Shown here one piece after another: positions 45,559-56,339 of a DNA stretch of 64,000 bases. Origin of the DNA: Isoetes taiwanensis. Taxonomy: Eukaryota; Streptophyta; Lycopodiopsida; Isoetales; Isoetaceae. A program made the translations under genes and the position numbers. The stretch spans positions 124,001-188,000 of the forward strand of contig JAJEKV010000251.1 of the NCBI GenBank assembly GCA_021234155.1. The letters run 5' to 3'. Every line of letters begins with the position of its first letter. Position 1 is the first letter of the stretch. The notes beneath the pieces were generated by a model. The model saw only the letters and a list, made by a program, of their open reading frames with translations, was not told the origin of the DNA and ran no database searches.

Positions 45559-45844
45559 AGATCGCTCGAGTGGATCTTGGTATTGCATTCTTAAGACACT
45601 GGCATAAATGGGTACAAGTGACTACACATAATCGTCTAGACAGTTTTGCCCAATTGGTTACGGGTATTTCAGTTAGGAACGTTACATTTGATATCAAAGC
45701 AGGGCTCGAGTTCGAGTCTCCATGGGGGCAAGTATGACCTGGAATACCATTGGATGAAGACCATGAATTGGTCTTGGGCTCCATGGATGGTGTAATCTAT
45801 GGTTTGTAAGGCTCGGGGATGAGCATAGTTCTACTGACAAAGAT
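45559..45844 (+). mobile_element. Miniature LTR element (TRIM-like): rest of LTR1 and internal region
   Basis: LTR1 resumes after the CACTA and ends GGAACGTTACA at 45686. Immediately after is TTGATATCAAAGC, two G-to-A changes from the initiator-tRNA-Met primer site TTGGTATCAGAGC. The internal region is only 158 bp with no coding capacity, then LTR2 begins at 45845. LTR, primer site, tiny interior and LTR make up a TRIM of about 450 bp. Confidence 0.75.
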
Positions 45845-45950
45845 TGTAACAAACCCATGGGAGACTGCTTGAGTGGATCTTAGTGTCGCATTCCCGAGAC
45901 ACCGACATAAATGAGTAGAAGCGACTACTCATAACGTCTACACGGTTTGC
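45845..45950 (+). mobile_element. Miniature LTR element, LTR2 (truncated)
   Basis: It starts TGTAACAAACCC and follows the LTR consensus to 'CTACACGGTTT', then diverges. The remnant in unit 1 is 39601-39645. Confidence 0.75.
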
Positions 45951-46246
45951 ACAAGGCCCTTAAAAAGGAGCTATTATATTAAAGCAATATCAAATCATCT
46001 GAAAACCATAATATATGTGGTTTTTTATGTAGGAATATGTCTGATAGAAGAAAAACACATGCTATAGTCGTTTGTCAAGACTGATGGTGGTTTCTGACAT
46101 GGTTTTTTAAGTTAGTTATTGATGCTACAGTGGTTCATAAAACTAGTTGTGGTTTATGAGATAGTTTCAAGCATATAGTAATGGTTTGTTAAAACTAGTA
46201 ATGGCCTTGTCAAAACCATTCTAAGTTGCTTCAAAGACTAGTTCTA

Positions 46247-48335
46247 GACGCTTGGAATTAAAAAAAATGGACCTGAGCGGACAGCTAGGCGCCTCCTAGG
46301 GCGGCGGCGGCGGCCGCCCGTTTCGTGCAGAGCCTCACAGACTGATCGATGCTGGAGGAGCAGCGATGGATGCTGCTATGCTGACCCTCCAGGTTCTTGA
46401 CAAATGCCTGATTGATATAACTTATTGGTTATTTGAGCCGGTTGCAGCAGTGTTGTCTGATAGGAGTATGGCCCATGCCCCTGCTACTTCTCTAATGTAT
46501 CAGGTTTTGACTGAGTAAGAAATGGCTTTCAGGTTATTGTCTTGTGCCTTGGTGAAGGTTAGCTCAGCTAACAGTAGCAAGCGCTTCACAGTCCTTGGAA
46601 TCTTGAGCCCCAACATTTTTGTTGTGTTTTCTTGGCTCCTCTAGACTGCATCTTTACAGCTAGTGTTAGTTAGTGATTCTTGAATAATAGTAAGCATGGT
46701 TTTTCAGCTCTGGCATAACAGGGCTTCTGTGTTGCATGTTTATTATTCTTCAAGATCCTTTCTAGCAAATAGATAGTATAGAGCAGAGGAAGTTAGAGCT
46801 AGTTGGGAGAGGAGAGTTGGGAGCAAATGGACCACCCCTTTGGGGCAGACCTGTGTGATACCTTGCAAAGCAGGAAGGCAGAGCAGTAAGTTCATTAGTA
46901 CATGATTGGAAAAGGAATTCAAGCTCCTCTAGTATCACGAGGTATGAAGTTGTTCTCCTATTCCTCTGCTTACCGGTCTATTATCTTTCTCTGCTGCTAG
47001 CGCAAACAGTAAGGATCTGATGCTGCACTCACTGCGGTGGTGTCTGCACTCATTGCAGATATGTGATCTACACTCATTGCAGATTTATGGTCTGCACTCA
47101 TTGCAGTCCTGCTTGTAGTTGAATGAAATGGTATAGAAGCAGGTCTTCTGTGTCGCTAGCCTAATACTGTTTCTATGCTAGATGAACACCTTGAATATTC
47201 AGGCTATGTTCCTTTTGTATGGCTCTAGTTTGGTTGGATAACTTATGATTTCTTTCTGACTTAAGCGGTTTGATGATCAGGTTTGTCTTTGCATTTTCAT
47301 TTGGCTGGTGCTCTTCCTACTCTTGCAATAGCAAATCAGCAGAGAATCCAAGGGGCTTTGAATTTATTAAGCCGGCATTTGAAGCCTCTCTCTATTCTAT
47401 GTGGATGAACTTTATGAGAGTAATCGTTTGCGCAGGATTTACAAGAAAATATTTCGGTGGGGAACTTAATATTGGAAATCATGTCTCAGATGATGGTAAG
47501 TTCTATCTAGGTGAGGATGCGGTGATGAATTTGGCACTTACACTCTACGTTGGAGTTAGATCATTAAGTTTTGCTTCTTTTCAAGTCTTTGTCTTTGAAA
47601 CAACTATTCTTTTAGAAGGATGTTGAGATAGGGTGCTCTCTTGTCCCAGCCAAGAGAAGCTTTATGTGGCATTTCTATAATCTATTGTCCCAAGAATGGC
47701 TACCTGCAGTATTAGGAGACGGGAGGCCCCTGATATATGCGCACATGGTTCTAGTGGAGACAAGGCCACTAGGGCTAGATGTTATGGGTCAGTTTTGGCA
47801 CTTCGATTCTAGGGCAGTTTCGATGGAGTGAGGGTTGGAGAAGAGGTAGAGCAAGGCTTCCATAGTATCCGGTTGTCACCTGAAGCTGCTATTTCCGGGG
47901 AGAAGCTTCATCGGGATCATGGGTCAGAATTGATGGCTTGCAAAGGCTATTCTGGTGCCGCTAGTGATTGGAATTGTCTCATAGAGTTTGGATTTTAAGT
48001 GCTACAACTTAGGGCCAGTTTTTTTTTTTGAGGTTAGTGGGGCGGGTTGGTTACATAAGCAGCTAACTGTAGGAAATTGAGGAATTATCTTCCATAGTAC
48101 TTGGTTGTTGGGAAGAGGCTGCGGCTATTGCTATAGTACTTTTTGGAAAAGCAGTGGCCCCCCATAGTACTAATGAGCAAGGAAGAGGTTGAGAGACCTC
48201 CAATAGAGTACTGCAGTGGCTGGCTGTGTATCTTACTATGCTCTTCACTAATTGGGTGAATAAGGGCTTTGTACCAATTTTATATTAATAAAAAATAAAA
48301 ATCTTACCCTCAAAAAAAAAAAAAAAAAAAAAAAA
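46247..48335 (+). mobile_element. Poly(A) retroposon, 2.09 kb, with 12-bp target duplication
   Basis: AGACTAGTTCTA flanks it (46235-46246 and 48336-48347), and the empty site is seen in unit 1 near 39931-39945. It ends 'AATTTTATATTAATAAAAAA...ATCTTACCCTC' plus about 24 A, a typical plant L1 ending. The beginning has a (GGC)n-rich stretch. Inside is a 22-24 bp tandem repeat ('CTGCACTCATTGCAGAT', 47018-47108, about 4 copies) and a 118-codon frame (47270-47626) that I do not recognise. No reverse transcriptase is present, so it is a non-autonomous LINE derivative or a copied transcript. Confidence 0.85.
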
Positions 48336-49159
48336 AGACTAGTTCTATGTCCAATATTAATCGACGTATGTAAAGTGGTTTTTACTGATTGTCAAAAGAA
48401 AATATGTTAGGGTTGGTGGAATGGACCCTTTAAGCTACTTTTGAACACTCAATTAAGGTGATTTTCAACTCCAACAATGATCTCCTCTTCCCATCTCTAT
48501 TCAATTTAATTCAATAATCTTCTTCTCAAATGCCACTTCATAAGATAATGTGATACATTCTTATTATATGGTAACACCACACAATATGTAACTTGAAGTT
48601 TGACCTATCAAATAGATACTAAAATTTGTTATATTTCCATTTGAAAGTTCTTATATATGAGTCATATCATAACATCACACAATATAGAATTTAAAGTTTG
48701 ACCTAGCAAATAGATACTCAAATATGTAGCACAATAACAGAGGATTCCAGGGGGATTTGCAATGGATGTATAAATGAGCATTCTTGAAAACATAGACTGT
48801 AGCCCAAAAGCAATTGAATAGCTTGCTATAAAAAAAAAAAAAGATTCAATTAAAAAAATAATCACGTTAACTTGCTAGTTGTATTGGTCAAAGTATTCTT
48901 ATTGCTTCGAGTCCCAGTATTTCATATTCTAAAACCTTAGACAAACTTTTATAGAGGTTCGATTCCCCTCAAAACCTTAGGCGAACCCGTATTTCATATT
49001 TCGAAATCATAGACGCCTCCAATCATAAATGACTATAATCGAAACGAGAGTCACCAGAGGCCACAACATGGGATATGGGCAGTAGGATAGACGGATCTAA
49101 TGGCCGAGGTAGTCCAGGGAACACCTCATTTACAATATGTAGCATAATAACAGGGGGTT

Positions 49160-51729
49160 TCTTTTGTGTTTTTGTACGCTTTTCACAAAGGTTTTCCTAA
49201 GATTTCATGGCGTATTCGAATGGATGTACTAATGCGTACATCTAGAGTGCACCATTTCTTAGTCGTTGATTTAGCTTTTTTTTTTTCAATGGTCCAACAT
49301 CCAAGGGCTCACAACAAAAGCCCTCTTTTTATTTTAAGGCTGAACATGCAAGCCTCGTGGATAGCATTTCAGGGCATTCTTGCAAAAATAAATGTTCTTG
49401 TTGGATCTGTGTTGTTTGTTGCCATACTGAATCTGTGTGGGCATTTTTGGAGCTGCTTAATAGCATTCCGGTGAGTTGTAGGCCGAACTCAAGAACTCTT
49501 TTTCTCGGAGCTTATTTTGATCTGAAATATTGTAGCTGGTTGGGAATGGTCGCCGGATTGGCTATGGGCTCTTCACATGATGGATCGATCCAATATTCTT
49601 ACAGAAATCCTTTTTGGTTCGGTTCAAAGGGAGTTTGTTCTAGCGGAAAGGCGGTCTGGAGTTCTCAATCTGTAGATGAAGGTAGCTGCATGCAGTTTAG
49701 AAACCATTGCTCCCCATGAATGGAAGATTCAGCTTTATTCAAAAAAAATTGGAGCAAGGCAGGGGAAGAAACAAAGTTTTCCTATTTACCTTCAGCTGAT
49801 AAATGTTTTCTCAAACTAGGCTTGTTATCGGAACCATCTCCAGCAAGAAAATATCACTCTTCGGGTCCACATCTATCTCTTTAAATTGGCTGCCCAGGAT
49901 TAGGCCAATGTGAGCAACTGCTTGAAGAAGAATCGGAAGGATCTGCTCAGCGAGATTTCATTTGGGGATGTGCAAGCAGAGAAAGAACCATTCTTTCTTG
50001 TTAATAAAGTTCAGAGAACCGTGGAGCCCAATAGCCTACAAGGTTATTTGATGGGAAGGGTAAGGGAAGTCGGCGGCTGGAATGGGAAAAGGGAATTTCA
50101 AGTGATGAATCCGTCCAATTCTGATGGATGGAATAGAACAGAGCAAGGGGATTTTGCCCCTTTTGGTGGACCAGAGCCGTTTTTAAATCCGATACCGAGC
50201 AAAGATGAATGTGATTGGATCTTCAGCAAAAGAGCTTTCACAAAAGAATCAAGCGCCTTCAGATGTTTCAAATTTTAAAGGTAGGGAGTTACTTCAACTA
50301 GATGAAAGGTTCAAGATCTGATACTGTTGAAGATCTGATACTGTTCTAGGATCTGAAGGGGGTAAGAATGTAAAAGCTTCAACAGATGGCGATGTTAGGA
50401 GGTCCGTTGTTCTAAAAGTAGGTGCAAAAACTCGGGCGCTAGCTGATTCAAAAAAAGGCAAGCAAATCAGAACCCATCTCTGTATCTCTGTATTGAATAA
50501 GGCAACCATGAAGAGGACTCCGAGGCTGCAGAAAAGGACTAGTCTCGAGCTAAAGTATAAAAGTAAGCAAAGCAGATGGCCATGGATAGCCCTTCCCAAT
50601 GTTTGACGTTGAGTTCCGGTCCTATAGTTGGTTTAAAGCGTGGAAGAATCCAAGCACTCAGCTTGAATTGAAGAAGCAACGCGGCAACGGTTTTGCTTTA
50701 AGGTAGCTGCTTTTTTTTTTACCTTGTTCATTCTTCTACTCCTTTACACAGAAACATCACTCTTGCAATTTGATGTCTAGAAAGAAGTCTTTCCCTCGTG
50801 ATTTCAAACGTTTATTATATCTATCCTGTATCAACAAGAAATTTTGATGTGCGAAACGGGCATTGGCTTTAAGGTAGCTGCTTTTTTATCTTGTTTATTC
50901 TTCTACTACCTTGTACACGGAGACATTACTTACTTGCAATTTGATGTCTAGAATCAAGTTTTGCAAGCCAGCTTTAGCACAAAATAGTGGAGCAAAATGG
51001 TGGAACAAAATGGTTAACAATTGCAAGCTTCTACCTCGACCTGCACCTTTTACCATAGAGCGGTGTGCCACCACAACACACACAATTGTTTATTGTTATG
51101 TGGAAATCTTTGCTCGCGCATCATTATTATTTACGTTGGTTTCTTCAAAGTCCTACTACAGTAAAGATTTCTATGAGATATGTTTTTTCACATTCTATTG
51201 CTTGTTGAGCAAGAATTTATATATATGGTCTTTGAACTTGTAATAGTGCTAAATGGATGTTTCTTCATTCCTCGATGTTAGATGGAAGAATTTCCCATTT
51301 TCTTTCTGCTTTAGTTAGGGCCCGAAGGGCCCAAAAAAATTTTTAATATAACAATCAACACACAACTACCATTAATATTATTAACATAAACCATTGCATT
51401 TAACACATTTAAATTAAAATCCCCCTTAAACCCCCTTTGGTTTGGGTGCATATTCACGCGGGGTGACGACGAGGGCGCGAGAGCCCTCATAATTGTATTT
51501 TGCATTATATGAAATCAACACCATATAGTATTCCGCTTGAAATCTTATAGTATTTTGCGAATCTTGTTATACAGTATAGCAAATTTTGTACTTGCATACC
51601 CCACAAACGAGGAACTTTACGTACGGTATAGATTAAGGAATAAGGGGTGAATATGCCTATCCAACAGCTCTCGTTGCCCGGAGTCACCCCCCGTGTGAAT
51701 ATGCACCCAAACCAAAGGGGGTTTAAGGG
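49160..51729. other. 2.57 kb insert of foreign-looking sequence replacing 17 bp
   Basis: Alignment of unit 2 with unit 1 shows that 17 bp (41880-41896) were replaced by this stretch, with a shared GGAT at the right junction. The base composition and style (mixed GC, long fragments of open frames at 49166-49474, 49357-49719 and 49910-50278) differ from the surroundings and remind me of plant mitochondrial intergenic DNA, but I recognise no mitochondrial gene. A direct repeat lies at 50697-50805 and 50868-50965 ('CTTTAAGGTAGCTGCTTTTT' to 'GCAATTTGATGTCTAGAA'). Confidence 0.6.
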
Positions 51730-51731
51730 GG
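51421..51731. mobile_element. MITE with long terminal inverted repeats (311 bp)
   Basis: Left CCCCCTTAAACCCCC... and right ...GGGGGTTTAAGGGGG arms match perfectly for 37 bp and for about 48 bp with a gap and a substitution. No clear target duplication. Its right arm coincides with the right junction of the 2.57 kb insert. Confidence 0.8.
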
Positions 51732-52004
51732 ATGTTTAAATGAGCATTCTTGAAACCATAGGTCGTAGCCCTAAAGCAATTGAATAGGTTGTTATTAAAA
51801 AAAAACATAGATTCATCTAAAGAAACAATCACGTTAGCTTGCTAGTTATATTGGTCAAAGTATTCTTATTAGGCCATTGGATTATCATGGTAGAGGTTTG
51901 AGTGCACCCTCAATACCATTGGACCGTAGATCATGACTTGGTCTTGGACACCATGGGATGGTGTAATATATGGTTTGGATGAGCATAGTTCTACTGACAG
52001 AGAT

Positions 52005-52149
52005 TGTAACGGACCCATGGGAGACTGCTTGAGTGGATCTTGGTGTCGCATTCCCCAGACACCGACATAAATGGGTAGAAGCGACTACTCACAAACGTCT
52101 ACACGGTTTTGCCCAGTTGGTTAAGGGCATGTCAGTTAGGAACATTATA
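52005..52149 (+). mobile_element. Miniature LTR element, LTR next to LINE (unit 2)
   Basis: 145 bp, nearly identical to 42184-42328, followed by the same GTACA and LINE sequence. A duplicate made by the segmental duplication. Confidence 0.85.
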
Positions 52150-53860
52150 GTACAGGCTATATGAGACAATGCTCAGTGACTGGTCAACTATTCGATAGCA
52201 GTATTGGGGTCTGCCAGGGGTGCCCTCTCTCTCCAACACTTGCGCTTTAGACTGATCAGTTGGAGAGCTGGATTGTTGACAATGGGGGCGTTGGAGTTCA
52301 CCATTTACACCAGATCACCAGGCATCTAATATATGCTAATGATGGACCGCCTAACTTGCACTCCAGCAGATATGTAATGCCATCTCGATGCTCTAGACAC
52401 AACAAGGTGGCCGACATGCGTGGGTCCTTATACCATCCTTACGTCAGTCAAGGGACCCCGCCTTCAGTTACCGGGGGCAATATGTGGAAGTGGCGCCCAC
52501 ATACAAATATTTGAGAGTGGAGTTTCCTTCTACTATGCATTGGGGCACTTCCATCCGGCTAGGAGCATCAACAGGCTGGAAGGCACTATATATGCAATGT
52601 GGAACAAGAGTCATAGAGCAGAGCTATATGATTGGGCCCATCAGCTGCACCTGTTCAGGGTCTTTGTGGAGCTTGTCCTTCCATATGGGTTCGAAGTATG
52701 GAGCCTGGTGGTATCCCTCTCTGCTCGGAATGACTTGAAGAATGTGCAGAAAGCCTTTTTAGCACGGACATTGGGAGTGAAGTCCATGGTCCCATATCAA
52801 ATCCTGTTGCAGGAGAGATGTTTCTTGCCCCTTTGGAGGGCAGCCGTTTATTGCCACAATCTACTTTCAGAAGGTGCTCAATATGGATGATGCTTGTCTT
52901 CCTAATCTGGCTTATATCGTGACAATGGTGTCGCAACACCTCAAGGGATGCTGGAGGGAAAAGAGAGCTCAGTGGCCGGCCAGATGGAATGTGCAGGAGC
53001 ACAAGTGCGTACAGGTGCAAACAGAGGCAAATCGTCATAGCTTGATGCAATACCTTGATGTTTGCTTCCTCAACAAGCTCTGGAATGCCAGCTGCCTTTG
53101 AACATGTCAAGACAGCACATTACCATTGCCACATAAACCCCACATTGAAACGAGGCCCGCAACGCTTCCTGCATACCCATTTGCCTACGAAAAGGTGCAG
53201 ACTCATTGCCTCGATTCGCACATGTGCACACCAGGGTTGCCCTTAAGGGGCTATTTATAGCCAAATGGCTATATTTTGAATATTTTTGAAAATGAGATAC
53301 TAAAGCTGAATAGGTTACTATTGAAAATAAATTAAATTCTTTCGCCAAAGTTTTACCATTTCGTCCACCCTCCTTTCTTAAATTAGCCATACATTCTTAA
53401 GCTCAGATCTAGAGTTTCGCCTCCAGTTCCATGGATCTAAGTATTTAGGATCATAGATTATCCCCTTACCAACATTGTAGATCAAGTAATTGTTTGCTAG
53501 CTCTAGTGGACCATAGTAGAATACTCAAAAAATCAACAACTACTCAAATTAAACATAATAGGTTTTTTTAATCCTGTAAGTTGTATGTGAATTGACATCT
53601 AATTTATTTATTTCAATTACCACATTAACGTTGGCAAGATTCGCCAGAGTTTCTATGAAATAGTTCAAGTCGCAAAAAGTAATCGCCTACAAAATTAATA
53701 TAGAAAGCTTATGATTCGCCTCACCTTCTAAATCACGCCTATGCAGATATGGCCTTAAGGGCAACCCTGGTGCACACCGTCTTCGAATTGAGAGGGCAGT
53801 ATGATTGGGAAGTCACGTCAGGACATGCTTTGTCAATGCTGCATGTCCTGACGAAGTCAA
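52150..53860 (+). pseudogene. LINE (type A), duplicated second half, split by a hAT-type MITE
   Basis: Same sequence as 42329 onward: 'QLESWIVDNGG', 'ILLQERCFLPLWRAAV', 'MDDACLPNLAYIVTMV', 'LLAHTHLPTK'-like Cys/His start. It is interrupted at the codons following 'FAHV' by the 538-bp MITE and ends early, near 53850, without the 3' tail. Confidence 0.88.
53232..53769. mobile_element. hAT-type MITE, 538 bp
   Basis: Perfect 17-bp terminal inverted repeats CAGGGTTGCCCTTAAGG are flanked by an 8-bp duplication GTGCACAC (53224-53231, 53770-53777), both diagnostic of hAT elements. The empty site is present in unit 1 near 43407 (GTGAACAC). Interior AT-rich, no transposase. It inserted after the tandem duplication. 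Confidence 0.95.
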
Positions 53861-54184
53861 AGTCGAAGTCAAAGTCTGGTTAGGGTCATGGAAATGCACC
53901 CTCACTGTGCTGATGGGAGGACTGGTACCATTACCCTAATCCAGTGCATGAATACACGGTATGTATATGATGCGGTATAGATACGAAGTATTAGAATCTT
54001 CGAATATCTCATAGATATGCTCACATCACAAGCCCCCTTTGCCACAAATAAGATACATTTTCTGACGTTTTCGCCCAGGCGCCCGGCTATGGCGATATCT
54101 TCGACCACCAATGGTCCTCACTTAATTGGCCCTTTTCCTTGGATTTGAACGGCTAGGTTTAACTTGCCCGACTTTGTTCCTCAG

Positions 54185-56334
54185 GAAAGGCGACGAATTC
54201 TGGCTTTAGAAATGGGACAAAAGACGAACATCGTGCCATTAAAAGTGGTAGGTTTCTTGCATTAGGTAATCCACAGGAGTATTTTCAAGGGGTTTTTATA
54301 AATTCGGCTTCCTGATTGGAGCTGTGTAATCCGCGAATTATTTCTGCACATTGAACAGCTGGATTTGTAGTTCAATCAAACTATTATCGTTTGACGAATT
54401 TGAAATTTCATTCTAGGTATTATTATAAGCGTGATATTAAAAATGTGAAAGTATCATGCATTTGCTGGGAAAACTAAGCAAATTTTAGCAACTACCCTTC
54501 AAGGCACTAATTCAGGCAATGTTTTTTGTTTGCTCTGTAGAAGCCGAACGTATCTATGCTGAAGCTGAAGAAAGGGTGCGGGAATCCTTCATGTTTGGAA
54601 AGGTGCTTCATAGTTCTTGTGCTATAAAGAACAATATATTACTATATAGAAGCATGCAAAGATGTAGTAGGTATTCATCAAAGTCTGGTTGCAATGCCCG
54701 AAGATGGTGATCATGTGGTTGACATGCAGTTGGGTAACCGTCGCTATAGAAGATGGGCAAACGATCGTCTTTTAAGGGAGCTGGCTCCCCCTTTAGATGC
54801 ATCTGAAATTGGAGGCCTCTTCTCTCCTCCCCCTTGGGGTATGTAGAATAATTGTCTCTAGTTTTGATGTGCAAAATTTCTTGGTCTCATATCGTTCTAT
54901 TCAACCTGTAACAGGAGAACGGAGTGTGCCAACTCCTTTCGAGCAGCTAACTGAGATTGGAGTTCATACAGCAGAAATCATGGCTGCATGGGAGCCTTTC
55001 CGAACAATTGATATGGATGTTCAGGTAACCATTGTTCCACAAGTCTTTTCCCTTTCTATATGTTGTTCATTTACTTCTTTCTTGCAGAGGATATAAAATT
55101 AAATTCAGTTTGTAAATGCTAAAAACGTGAACTTTAATGACTGAACATTCATGAGCCAGGCGGGTAAGCCATGGGCAAAATGCATCAAGCATCAAGCGTT
55201 GTTTATGTATATCATTATTCAGGCAAATTGCCTGTTTGGAGGAAGCACCTTGGTGGTGCATTCATAAGCACAACACTGAATCAACATCACTAAAGTCTTG
55301 ATTGACATTTGACATTTAAATATTCCGAAATAGCATGTTGGACTAGCTTAATGGTGGTTATGGTGCTTTATGGTCCTCTGTGCAGGTAGTCATGTAGCCT
55401 AGATACGTTACATGGCATTCTTTCGTCCTGTGAATCTTTGTATGTGTTGAGTATCCTGTAAAGAGGCTAACTGGAGGATTATGTGGGCTCAAAGGTGTGT
55501 CAGTGTGCGGTGCCGAAGTAACTTATTATTTGGTTTGATTAAAAAGTTATAAGAATGATTAAACAAATCATCCATATATGGCCATTCTAAAAGTGTCAGT
55601 TCTTTGGGTTGTGTTATTTGCAAGGAGGAATACCATTTTGGATATACTTTCCATGCTGTAATAAGTGAGAAAAAATGGATACTATTCAGATAAGCTAAGC
55701 ATGCTTGATTGGCATTTAGGCACGATGGCTACACAATGCACGTTCACAAGGGAAGAGTGGGCATGAGAAAAGCTCAGCAGCTATGGTTGCATGGCACAAA
55801 GTGGAAAAGCAAGCAAGAAATGCTTTGCGTCGTTCCTCTTCGCAATTGCTACAGCTATTTGAGGTTAGTTCTTCACTTGCCTTTATGACCAGTAATGTAC
55901 ATGTATACCAGAACTGTAAATATCAAAATGAGTTACAAAGAAAACTGATGATTATTGTTCTCCAGGCTAAAATTCTAGCATTTCTTGAAGAAATTGATAA
56001 TGGAGGAAATAGAGAACTAGTATTAGAAGTAGCACTACCTTATCACCGATTACTTCTTCATGGCATGAGCCAGGTATACCCTTTTGCAATTTTGGGGTAA
56101 AAATTCATACGTGACATGGATTTTGTCTTGTCCGGTTTACAGTTTTATGGGTTAATATCTCGTACGGTCGCATCATCAGCTTGTGATCAAACTCCAGTGA
56201 TAAGGATGCATATTACAAAAGGAACATGCAGGACACAGCAGCAGGATCATTTTACAAGTGGAAGACAGCTGAGTTTGTGCAGGTTCCTAGAAGCAGCACA
56301 TAATCATCGTTGTCTTTCTGCTGTTGCTGCATGA
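54185..56334 (+). CDS. R3H-domain protein (R3HDM4-like), 3' exons
   Basis: Exons: 54185-54247, 54541-54602, about 54662-54838, 54915-55024, 55720-55863, 55966-56073 and 56143-56334. Phases agree except at the second/third exon junction, where no obvious splice pair keeps frame. 'AERIYAEAEERVRESF' and 'LGNRRYRRWANDRLLRELAP' lie in the R3H-associated region. The R3H core is 'PYHRLLLHGMSQFYGLIS', where Arg-x3-His is the single-strand nucleic-acid-binding signature. The protein ends 'HRCLSAVAA'. R3H proteins of this kind bind single-stranded nucleic acid; the precise role is unknown. 5' exons are not found; the acceptor of the first exon lies 34 bp after the tandem duplication, so the upstream intron may span that repeat nest, or the gene may be truncated. 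Family known, context inferred. Confidence 0.7.
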
Positions 56335-56339
56335 GGCAC

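Larger units (their letters stand above)
44659..54151 (+). repeat. Tandem segmental duplication, unit 2 (9.5 kb with insertions)
   Basis: It starts right after unit 1, separated by the ten bases ACACCCTTAA, a near copy of the CACCCTTAA at the unit start. It keeps the CACTA 3' end and miniature LTR element lost from unit 1. It has gained a poly(A) retroposon (46247-48335), a 2.57 kb insert (49160-51729) and a hAT-type MITE (53232-53769), and lost the inverted-repeat pair or never had it. The LINE 3' end is truncated near 53850. Confidence 0.92.

Noticed and set aside
45640-45730. tRNA gene or SINE head at the 'CCAATTGGTTA...GTTCGAGTC' segment
   Set aside because: The boxes are explained better by an LTR end followed by a primer site; LTR copies with a 5-bp target duplication support that reading.
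47270-47626. 118-codon frame in the poly(A) retroposon as a gene
   Set aside because: No motif or start context recognised. Kept only as a note within the element.
49910-50278. 122-codon frame as a mitochondrial gene
   Set aside because: It matches no mitochondrial protein I know. Organellar origin remains a guess.
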